Origin: Oscillospiraceae bacterium
Lineage (GTDB): Bacteria > Bacillota > Clostridia > Oscillospirales > Ruminococcaceae
DNA: 6,685 nt
NCBI GenBank assembly: GCA_018380115.1
Contig: JAGZUF010000043.1
Coordinates: 1 to 6,685, forward strand
Direction of reading: 5' to 3'
Shown here: in pieces, positions 1 to 4,990 of the stretch
How positions within the stretch are numbered: the first letter of the stretch is position 1
Layout: each line of letters starts with the position of its first letter
Position numbers and translations under genes: made by a program
Notes under the pieces: generated by a model
Seen by the model: only the letters and a program-made list of their open reading frames with translations
Database searches by the model: none
Told to the model about the DNA's origin: nothing

Positions 1-1
1 C

Positions 2-1165
2 GTGGTGGGCAGCGTGGGCAACGGCGCCACGCTGCGCCTCATCAGCGACATTCCGGGCGTGAAATATACCGAGGGACGCTTTCTGCCCTATTTCTTCCCC
101 GATACCTTCCACGAGGGCGGCGACCCTGTGAAGGAGGGCAAGGAAAACTGGGTGACTGCCCGGCGCGCCATTTTGCGCAAGCCCATCGACCGCATCGGCT
201 ACGGCGGCTATCTGAAGCTGGCGCTGCAGTTCCCGGAGTTTATTGATTATATCAAATCGGTGTGCGACGAGTTCCGCCTTCTGTATACGAACATCCGCGG
301 CACCACGCCCTACTGCATCAAGACGGTGGCCGTGCTGAACAGCTGGGGCCGCGCGCGCAGCTGGGGCTGCCACATGGTGCACCATGCGCTGTACCAGAAG
401 CAGAACTACAGCTATGCCGGCGTGATAGAGGCACTGGCGGGCGCGCCGTTCGACGTGCGCTTCATCAGCTTTGACGATATCGAATGCGACGCCCATGTGC
501 TGGACGATGTGGACGTGCTGGTGAACGTGGGCGACGCCGACACGGCCCACACCGGCGGCGCCGTGTGGGAGAACCCGGCCATTACGGCGGCGGTGCGCGG
601 CTTTGTGCACCGCGGCGGCGGCTTCATCGGCGTGGGCGAGCCCAGCGGCCACCAGTATCAGGGCCGCTTTCTCCAGCTTGCCGGCGTGCTGGGCGTAGAG
701 AAAGAGACGGGCTTTACCCTGGGTTACGACAAATACAACTGGGAAGAGCATCCGCAGCACTTCATTCTGGCAGACTGCACTGGGCCTGTGGACTTCGGCG
801 AGGGCAAAAAGAGCATCTATGCGCTGGAAGGCGCTCAGGTGCTGGTGCAGCGCGACAAAGAGGTGCAGATGGCAGTAAACGAGTTCGGCGCAGGGCGCGC
901 GGTATACCTCAGCGGCCTGCCGTATTCCTTTGAGAACAGCCGCATCCTCTACCGCAGCATTTTGTGGAGCACCCACGACGAGCAGAACCTGCACAGGTGG
1001 TTCTCGTCCAACTTCAATGTGGAAGTGCACGCCTATGTGAAAAACGGCAAGTACTGCGTGGTGAACAACACCTACGAGCCGCAGCACACCACCGTCTACA
1101 CGGGCAATGGCGACAGCTTTGAGCTGGATATGGCCGCCAACGAGATACGCTGGTTTGAAATCTGA
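2..1165 (+). CDS. lnpA: 1,3-beta-galactosyl-N-acetylhexosamine phosphorylase (GH112), C-terminal part, 5' end outside window
   Basis: GH112 enzymes are cytoplasmic phosphorylases. They split galactosyl-beta-1,3-N-acetylhexosamine disaccharides (lacto-N-biose, galacto-N-biose) with phosphate to give galactose 1-phosphate, and so serve growth on mucin and milk glycans. 387 codons are visible of a family usually a little over 700 residues long. The N-terminal barrel domain, including the general-acid aspartate, is therefore probably largely upstream of the window. Recognisable parts are the GSVGNGATLRLISDIPGVKY and EGRFLPYFFPDTF stretches at the start; a middle glutamine-amidotransferase-like domain, roughly residues 105-330, with VLVNVGDADTAHTGG and GGGFIGVGEPSGHQYQG; and a short beta-rich C-terminal domain ending NEIRWFEI. 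The frame is open from base 2, so the apparent GTG there is not a start. A strong terminator follows 35 bases after the stop. Some GH112 members prefer galactosyl-rhamnose, so family is secure but exact substrate is not. Confidence 0.88.
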   Translation: MVGSVGNGATLRLISDIPGVKYTEGRFLPYFFPDTFHEGGDPVKEGKENWVTARRAILRKPIDRIGYGGYLKLALQFPEFIDYIKSVCDEFRLLYTNIRGTTPYCIKTVAVLNSWGRARSWGCHMVHHALYQKQNYSYAGVIEALAGAPFDVRFISFDDIECDAHVLDDVDVLVNVGDADTAHTGGAVWENPAITAAVRGFVHRGGGFIGVGEPSGHQYQGRFLQLAGVLGVEKETGFTLGYDKYNWEEHPQHFILADCTGPVDFGEGKKSIYALEGAQVLVQRDKEVQMAVNEFGAGRAVYLSGLPYSFENSRILYRSILWSTHDEQNLHRWFSSNFNVEVHAYVKNGKYCVVNNTYEPQHTTVYTGNGDSFELDMAANEIRWFEI

Positions 1166-1200
1166 GCCCGCACAGCGCCTTCCGGCGCAGAGAAACACGC

Positions 1201-1242
1201 AAGCCCCCATGGCAGGCCGCATGGCCTGCCATGGGGGCTTTT
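1201..1242 (+). terminator. Rho-independent terminator of the GH112 gene
   Basis: A perfect 18-bp inverted repeat (1201-1218 with 1223-1240) encloses the 4-base loop GCAT. The stem is very GC-rich and ends in a short T run (1239-1242). It lies 35 bases after the phosphorylase stop codon and should end that transcript. The T run is short, but the stem is unusually long and perfect. Confidence 0.85.
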
Positions 1243-1271
1243 CCGCTTCTGTGCGCCTGAGCTGCGAAACA

Positions 1272-1316
1272 TGGGCCGGGCGGCGGAAGGCGCCCGGCCC
1301 AACCGCGCTTTTTTGG
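1272..1316 (+). terminator. Second GC-rich hairpin, possible back-up terminator
   Basis: An 11-bp perfect GC-rich stem (1272-1282 with 1291-1301) has an 8-base loop. Seven bases later comes a run of six T (1309-1314). The gap between stem and T run is longer than in a standard terminator, so it may be a weak second terminator or just a stable hairpin. It lies about 30 bases after the first terminator. Confidence 0.45.
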
Positions 1317-1381
1317 CAATATATACAAGGAATGCTGCAAAGTTTTGGCAGTTGCTTGGATGAAAATCTCTTGGTGACATC

Positions 1382-1410
1382 TTTAATAAAAGCGAAAAAT
1401 ATGATAATAT
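1382..1410 (+). promoter_or_regulatory. Candidate promoter of the EF-G-like gene
   Basis: The DNA becomes suddenly AT-rich at about 1380-1420, between a terminator region and a gene, where a promoter is expected. The best reading is an extended -10, TG-A-TAATAT (1402-1410), with a poor -35 TTTAAT (1382-1387) at 17 bases. TATGAT (1400-1405) and GATAAT (1403-1408) are alternative -10 boxes. No good -35 box fits any of them, so the region is better supported than the exact boxes. Confidence 0.4.
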
Positions 1411-1427
1411 TTTTGTATAAGTTGCCA

Positions 1428-1444
1428 CACGCGTTTTGCGCGTG
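1428..1444 (+). other. Small hairpin in the leader of the EF-G-like gene
   Basis: CACGCG (1428-1433) pairs with CGCGTG (1439-1444) around a 5-base loop. It would lie in the 5' untranslated RNA, just upstream of the ribosome binding site AGAGGG (1452-1457). It does not cover that site. It is short and may be chance. Confidence 0.3.
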
Positions 1445-1465
1445 GACGAAAAGAGGGAATAGAGT

Positions 1466-3544
1466 ATGAACTACGCGAACGATCACATCCGAAACGTCCT
1501 TGTAGCAGGCCATGGCGGCGCAGGCAAAACAAGCCTTGTGGAAGCCATGCTGTATCTGACGAAGGCGACAGACCGCCAGGGCCGCGTGGAGGACGGCAAC
1601 ACGGTGTGCGATTTTGACCCGGAGGAGGCAAAGCGCCATGTGTCCCTGTCGCTGGCGGTGGCGCCGGTGGAGTACGCGGGCGTCAAGCTCAACCTCATCG
1701 ATGTGCCCGGCCTGTTCGATTTTGAGGCCGGCCTGTACGAGGGCATGCCCGCCGCCGAGAGCGTAATGGTGGTGGTGTCTGCGCGCAGCGGCCTTTCTGT
1801 AGGCGCGCGCAAGGCATATAAGCTGGCCCTGAAGCAGAACAAAAGCCGCATGATCTTCGTGAACAAGGTGAACGCAGAGCATGCCGATTTCTATAAAGTG
1901 TTCGAGCAGCTTAAGACCGAGCTCGGCCCATCTGTGTGCCCTGTGGTTGTGCCGGTAGAGCAGGCGGGCGGCCGCGTGTATCTGAACCTCATCACGCAGA
2001 AGGCCTACAGCTATACGGGCGGCGGCGTGCGCGAGGTGCCGGTGCCCAGTTACGGCCACCGCACTGCGGGCCTTCTGGAGGCCATGCGCGAGGCCGCGGC
2101 CGAAACAGACGACGCCCTGATGGAAAAATTCTTCGAGGGCGAGCCGTTCACGGAAGAAGAGCTGACGAACGCCATCCGCACAGGCGCCAAGACGGGCGCC
2201 ATTACGCCGGTGTTCTGCGGCGCGGCCACGGCGCAGGAAGCTGTGGACCTGGCCATGTGGGGCCTGCAGAAGCTGATGCCCAGCGCAGCCCGCGGGGCGG
2301 GTGCTGTGGGAACAGATGCTTCCGGCAATGAAGTGGAGGTGCCCTGCGTGCCGGACGGCCCGCTGTGCGCCTATGTGTTCAAAACCGTAGCGGACCCGTT
2401 TGTGGGCAAAGTGAGCTATGTAAAGGTAATAAGCGGCCGCCTTACGGCAGACAGCCCTGTGGTGAACGCGCGCACAGGCGAGGCCGAGCGCCTGGGCAAG
2501 CTTGTGTATGTGCGCGGCAAAAAACAGACGGATACGGCTGAAATAGGCTGCGGCGACATCGGCGCCGTCACCAAGCTGCCCGCCGCGCAGACGGGCGACA
2601 CGCTGTGCGCGCCCAGCCGCGTGGTAAGCCTGCCGCGCCCGGTGTTCCCGCACCCCACGCTCTCTATGGCTGTGCGCGTGAAGCAGAAGGGCGATGAGAG
2701 CAAAATATCCGGCGCTTTGCAGCGCCTGATGGAAGAGGACCCCACCATCGGCTATGAGGTGAATTCCGAAACGGTGGAGCAGGTGCTCTCCGGCCTGGGC
2801 GAACAGCACCTGGATGTGGTGTGCGCCAAACTGAAAAATAAGTTCGGGGTAGAGATAACTTTGGCCGACCCGCGCATCCCCTACCGTGAATCTATCCGAA
2901 AGAAATGCAAGGCGCAGGGCCGTCACAAAAAGCAGACGGGCGGCCACGGCCAGTTCGGCGATGTGTGGATTGAGTTTGAGCCCACGGATGCCGGCGATTT
3001 CGTGTTTGAGGAAAAGGTGTTCGGCGGCGCTGTGCCCAAAAATTACTTCCCGGCGGTGGAAAAGGGCCTGCAGGAGGCTGTGCGCCATGGCGTGCTGGCC
3101 GGTTACCCGGTGGTGGGCCTGAAGGCCACCCTGCTGGACGGCAGCTATCACCCGGTGGATTCCAGCGAAATGGCCTTCAAAATGGCCGCCAAGCTGGCCT
3201 ATAAGGCCGCGCTGCCTGAGGCGGGGCCCATCCTGCTGGAGCCCATTGGCGAATTGAAGGCCACCGTGCCCGGCGATGCCACGGGCGACATCATGGGCGA
3301 GGTAACCAAACGCCGCGGCCGCGTGCTGGGCATGAACCCCGGCGAGGACGGCGAGCAGTGCGTGGACGCCGAGGTGCCCATGAGTGAAATGCACGACTTC
3401 ACCATGTATCTGCGCCAGCTTACGCAGGGGCGCGGCAGCTTCACGTTCCAATTTGTGCGCTACGAGCCGCTGCCCTCCATGCTGGAAGGAAAGGTGATAG
3501 AAGAGGCGAAAAAGCTGTTTGACGGCAAGGCGGACGAAGAGTAA
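1466..3544 (+). CDS. EF-G-like translation GTPase (EF-G paralogue) with altered G motifs
   Basis: This 692-residue protein has EF-G's length and full domain order. The G domain is about residues 8-280, the beta-barrel domain II about 297-385, domain III about 393-475, domain IV about 480-595 and domain V about 596-670. The P loop GHGGAGKT (15-22) and the VEDGNTVCDFDPEE switch region (41-54) are typical of the clostridial EF-G-like clade (EF-G2 type), not of the essential fusA EF-G. Domain IV keeps GGHGQFGDV and the tip motif DGSYHPVDSSEMAFK (558-572), so ribosome A-site binding is plausible. Odd points: G3 reads DVPGL (79-83) where canonical EF-G has DTPGH; G4 reads NKVN (133-136) instead of NKxD; G5 has GAA (252-254) instead of GSA. 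ATG 1466 is supported by AGAGGG at 1452-1457. The gene seems monocistronic, with its own terminator. Cellular role of this paralogue is not established; tetracycline-protection proteins are a less likely alternative. Confidence 0.9.
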   Translation: MNYANDHIRNVLVAGHGGAGKTSLVEAMLYLTKATDRQGRVEDGNTVCDFDPEEAKRHVSLSLAVAPVEYAGVKLNLIDVPGLFDFEAGLYEGMPAAESVMVVVSARSGLSVGARKAYKLALKQNKSRMIFVNKVNAEHADFYKVFEQLKTELGPSVCPVVVPVEQAGGRVYLNLITQKAYSYTGGGVREVPVPSYGHRTAGLLEAMREAAAETDDALMEKFFEGEPFTEEELTNAIRTGAKTGAITPVFCGAATAQEAVDLAMWGLQKLMPSAARGAGAVGTDASGNEVEVPCVPDGPLCAYVFKTVADPFVGKVSYVKVISGRLTADSPVVNARTGEAERLGKLVYVRGKKQTDTAEIGCGDIGAVTKLPAAQTGDTLCAPSRVVSLPRPVFPHPTLSMAVRVKQKGDESKISGALQRLMEEDPTIGYEVNSETVEQVLSGLGEQHLDVVCAKLKNKFGVEITLADPRIPYRESIRKKCKAQGRHKKQTGGHGQFGDVWIEFEPTDAGDFVFEEKVFGGAVPKNYFPAVEKGLQEAVRHGVLAGYPVVGLKATLLDGSYHPVDSSEMAFKMAAKLAYKAALPEAGPILLEPIGELKATVPGDATGDIMGEVTKRRGRVLGMNPGEDGEQCVDAEVPMSEMHDFTMYLRQLTQGRGSFTFQFVRYEPLPSMLEGKVIEEAKKLFDGKADEE

Positions 3545-3567
3545 GCCTGCACTATGCTTTGGCCGTG

Positions 3568-3609
3568 CAGCGCCGTATGAAGGGAAGCCTTCATACGGCG
3601 CTGTTTTTT
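3568..3609 (+). terminator. Rho-independent terminator of the EF-G-like gene
   Basis: A perfect 16-bp stem (3568-3583 with 3588-3603) with loop GAAG is followed directly by six T (3604-3609). It lies 23 bases after the stop codon of the EF-G-like gene. This is a textbook intrinsic terminator. Confidence 0.95.
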
Positions 3610-3869
3610 GGCTTTCGCGAAATGACAACCCCCAGCAGAGCCGGGGAGGGTAAAAAAGCTTTCGCTTCCGGCATCGAGCGAAGCGGGAAGAGATGAACAA
3701 CTTTACGATTGCCAGAAAGATAATCTTGGACAAACGGCACCCGTTTACGGGCCGCAGGGCAAGTGATGCAAGCGGCGGAATTTTTCAGTGCCTCTTGAGA
3801 GGCTTGCCGGTAATCTGCCCTTTCAGGGCTTACGCAGGCCCCAGGCTTTGCCGGGGGGGGGCATGACTG
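3608..3869 (+). repeat. Tandem hairpin-rich repeat, copy A
   Basis: This is the first of two diverged direct copies of a unit of about 250-260 bases (about 70% alike by eye, not computed). It opens with TTGGCTTTCGCGAAA, which contains the palindrome TTTCGCGAAA (3613-3622). Next come a stem TTCGCT/AGCGAA (3661-3666 with 3677-3682), CCCG-TTTA-CGGG (3740-3751), the direct-repeat block GAGAGGCTTGCCG (3797-3809), GCCC-TTTCA-GGGC (3817-3829), and a GC-rich closing hairpin around 3839-3861 that includes nine consecutive G. It starts in the T run of the preceding terminator. I cannot name the family; it could be a structured RNA, a small non-autonomous mobile element or intergenic repeat. Confidence 0.75.
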
Positions 3870-4117
3870 TTGGCTTTCGCGAAACGGGAACCCGCGGCTG
3901 TGCCAGGGGAAGTAAAAAGGCCTTCGCTTCCAGTTTCGAGCGAAGCGGGATGGTGTTCAATACCCAAAAGATGCAGCACACAACGGGAAGAACCCCGTTT
4001 ACGGGAGGCGGGGCAGGTGATGCAGGAGACGGGGTATTCGGCGCCTACTGAGAGGCTTGCCGACGGTATGCCCTTTCAGGGCTTGCGCAAACCCCCGGCC
4101 TAGCCGGGGCCTGACTT
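3870..4117 (+). repeat. Tandem hairpin-rich repeat, copy B
   Basis: This is the second copy, directly abutting the first. It has the same order of parts: TTTCGCGAAA (3875-3884), stem CTTCGCT/AGCGAAG (3922-3928 with 3939-3945), CCCG-TTTA-CGGG (3994-4005), GAGAGGCTTGCCG (4050-4062), GCCC-TTTCA-GGGC (4070-4082), and a perfect closing hairpin of seven pairs (4093-4099 with 4103-4109). The middle part (about 3948-3990) is where the copies differ most. Both copies end with TGACT. The closing hairpin is not followed by a T run, so it is not an obvious terminator. The small open frames across the copies look accidental. Confidence 0.75.
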
Positions 4118-4240
4118 ATGAGCTTTGGGCAACTGTTACGAACTTGCCGGGTAGATATGTGCAAATTTACGGAAAAACAGCTCATGTTTGCGCATGTTGA
4201 GTTAAAATAGTGACGAAATAGACAAAAAATGGCGAACCGC
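4118..4240 (+). other. Gene-free stretch between repeat and greA promoter
   Basis: About 120 bases of lower GC with no gene seen. The only structure is a 7-base inverted repeat ATGAGCT/AGCTCAT (4118-4124 with 4179-4185), with GGCAA/TTGCC nested inside it (about 4128-4148). It could be a weakly folded RNA or operator region, but nothing supports a specific function. Confidence 0.25.
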
Positions 4241-4269
4241 TTGACAGTGCATTATAAAACATATATAAT
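4241..4269 (+). promoter_or_regulatory. Consensus sigma-70/SigA promoter of greA
   Basis: TTGACA (4241-4246) and TATAAT (4264-4269) are separated by exactly 17 bases, a perfect match to the housekeeping consensus. Transcription should start near 4276-4277, giving a leader of about 72 bases before the chosen greA start. This position also rules out a greA start further upstream in the open frame. A full-consensus promoter suggests strong constitutive expression. Confidence 0.92.
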
Positions 4270-4282
4270 AATGGGCATTGTG

Positions 4283-4318
4283 GGCCTGTGTATCAAGAGG
4301 GAAATGGTGGCACAGGCC
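4283..4318 (+). other. Stem-loop in the greA leader
   Basis: GGCCTGTG (4283-4290) is perfectly complementary to CACAGGCC (4311-4318) around a 20-base purine-rich loop. It would form just after the predicted transcription start. It ends 12 bases before the ribosome binding site, so it would not hide it. It may stabilise the messenger or be a binding site, and its function is unknown. Confidence 0.5.
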
Positions 4319-4330
4319 GGAAGAATTCCA

Positions 4331-4338
4331 GAAGGAGA
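4331..4338 (+). promoter_or_regulatory. Ribosome binding site that decides the greA start
   Basis: GAAGGAGA lies 10-11 bases before the TTG at 4349. It is the only strong Shine-Dalgarno sequence in the leader. The in-frame ATG at 4304 has a purine run only two bases before it. The ATG at 4367 is almost 30 bases from this site. Hence TTG 4349 is preferred. Confidence 0.75.
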
Positions 4339-4348
4339 CCTGAGAGCC

Positions 4349-4831
4349 TTGAACAAAGAGATCGTAATGACGAAAAGCGGCTATGCCGCCGTGGAAGCCG
4401 AACTGGAACAGTTAAAGACAGTGAAGCGCAAGGAAGTGGCGGAGAAAATCAAAGTTGCCCGCGGCTATGGCGACCTCTCGGAGAACAGCGAGTATGACGA
4501 GGCGAAAAACGAGCAGGGCATGCTGGAGAGCCGCATTGCAGAGCTGGAAAAGATGCTCAAGCACGCCCGTGTGCTGGACAGCACAGAGATAGACAGCAGC
4601 GTCGTCAGCGTGGGCAGCCATGTGAAAATTCAGGACGAGGACGGCGATACGGACGAATACGACATCACCGGCTCCACCGAGGCGGACCCGCTGAACGGCC
4701 GCATTTCGGATGAATCGCCCGTGGGCGCCGCCCTGCTGGGCCACAGCGCGGGCGATAAGGTGGAAATCACCCTGCCCACCGGCGCTGTGGTGATGTACGA
4801 GGTGCTGGAGGTGGGCCGCGCGGACATCTGA
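4349..4831 (+). CDS. greA: Transcription elongation factor GreA, TTG start
   Basis: GreA enters the secondary channel of stalled, backtracked RNA polymerase and induces cleavage of the transcript 3' end so that elongation can resume. From TTG 4349 the product is 160 residues, against 158 for E. coli GreA, and begins MNKEIVMTKSG as in many Firmicutes. The N-terminal coiled coil (about 8-75) carries LKTVKRKEVAEKIK and the tip signature GDLSENSEYDEAKNEQ (41-56). D42 and E45 there correspond to the catalytic acidic tip residues. The C-terminal FKBP-like domain (about 82-158) carries GSTEADPLNGRISDESPVG. The open frame continues 40 codons upstream, but that part crosses the promoter and is not GreA-like. 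The gene has its own consensus promoter and terminator, with lysS next. GreB is unlikely in this type of genome. Confidence 0.95.
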   Translation: MNKEIVMTKSGYAAVEAELEQLKTVKRKEVAEKIKVARGYGDLSENSEYDEAKNEQGMLESRIAELEKMLKHARVLDSTEIDSSVVSVGSHVKIQDEDGDTDEYDITGSTEADPLNGRISDESPVGAALLGHSAGDKVEITLPTGAVVMYEVLEVGRADI

Positions 4832-4865
4832 GCGCAGGTTTTGTTGTAAAACACGATATTTTTTC

Positions 4866-4895
4866 AAAAAACAGGTGCGAAAGCGCCTGTTTTTG
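4866..4895 (+). terminator. Rho-independent terminator of greA
   Basis: ACAGGTGC (4871-4878) pairs with GCGCCTGT (4883-4890), with one T-G wobble, around a GAAA tetraloop. It is flanked by an A run (4866-4870) and followed by T bases from 4890 to 4894. It lies 34 bases after the greA stop. The A-rich upstream arm could extend pairing. Confidence 0.88.
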
Positions 4896-4904
4896 TGTTA
4901 TACT
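4896..4904 (+). promoter_or_regulatory. Candidate extended -10 promoter of lysS
   Basis: TG-T-TATACT (4896-4904) is an extended -10 element. At 17 bases the -35 position reads TGCGAA, which is poor and falls inside the greA terminator hairpin. Extended -10 promoters can work without a good -35 box. Transcription would start at about 4911, leaving a leader of about 80 bases. No other promoter-like pair was seen between the terminator and lysS. Confidence 0.5.
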
Positions 4905-4910
4905 CAAATT

Positions 4911-4954
4911 TGCCGCACAGGGCTCTGCGCGGCGCCCCGCCGCCGTTTGCGGCA
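4911..4954 (+). other. GC-rich stem-loop at the start of the lysS leader
   Basis: TGCCGCA (4911-4917) pairs perfectly with TGCGGCA (4948-4954). Inside it GCGGCG (4929-4934) pairs with CGCCGC (4938-4943) around a 3-base loop. If transcription starts near 4911 the messenger would begin with this structure. It is too short for a T-box riboswitch and shows no T-box sequence. It may protect the 5' end. Confidence 0.5.
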
Positions 4955-4990
4955 CGCGGGAAACATTAAAAACAGGAGGAGTGGCAGACC

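Noticed and set aside
484..933. 149-codon plus-strand frame inside the GH112 gene
   Set aside because: It is arginine/glycine-rich translation of a shifted frame within a clear GH112 coding sequence.
1107..1469. 120-codon frame bridging the GH112 3' end and the EF-G-like start
   Set aside because: It runs through both hairpins and the promoter region. Its sequence is low-complexity out-of-frame translation with no family resemblance.
1466..3544. Tet(M)-type ribosomal protection protein
   Set aside because: The VEDGNTVCDFDPEE switch region and the domain IV DGSYHPVDSSE tip fit the EF-G-like clade better than the TetM/TetO group.
3853..3861. Run of nine G as a phase-variation tract
   Set aside because: It is not within a credible gene or promoter; it is just part of the GC-rich closing hairpin of repeat copy A and may be prone to sequencing error.
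3788..4103. Two overlapping small open frames (87 and 77 codons) across the tandem repeats
   Set aside because: They lie wholly in the repeat, use different frames of the two copies, have no convincing ribosome binding site and match no family I know. They are more likely accidental openness in GC-rich DNA.
3608..4117. CRISPR array or insertion sequence
   Set aside because: There are only two long diverged copies, with no short identical repeats and spacers, no transposase, no terminal inverted repeats and no clear target-site duplication.
4229..4348. Extended greA start at 4229 giving a 200-residue protein
   Set aside because: This segment contains the perfect-consensus promoter, is not GreA-like, and has no ribosome binding site. 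TTG 4349 with GAAGGAGA upstream gives the family length.
4905..4990. T-box riboswitch upstream of lysS
   Set aside because: The leader is only about 80 bases, lacks a T-box sequence and specifier loop, and has no terminator between promoter and gene.
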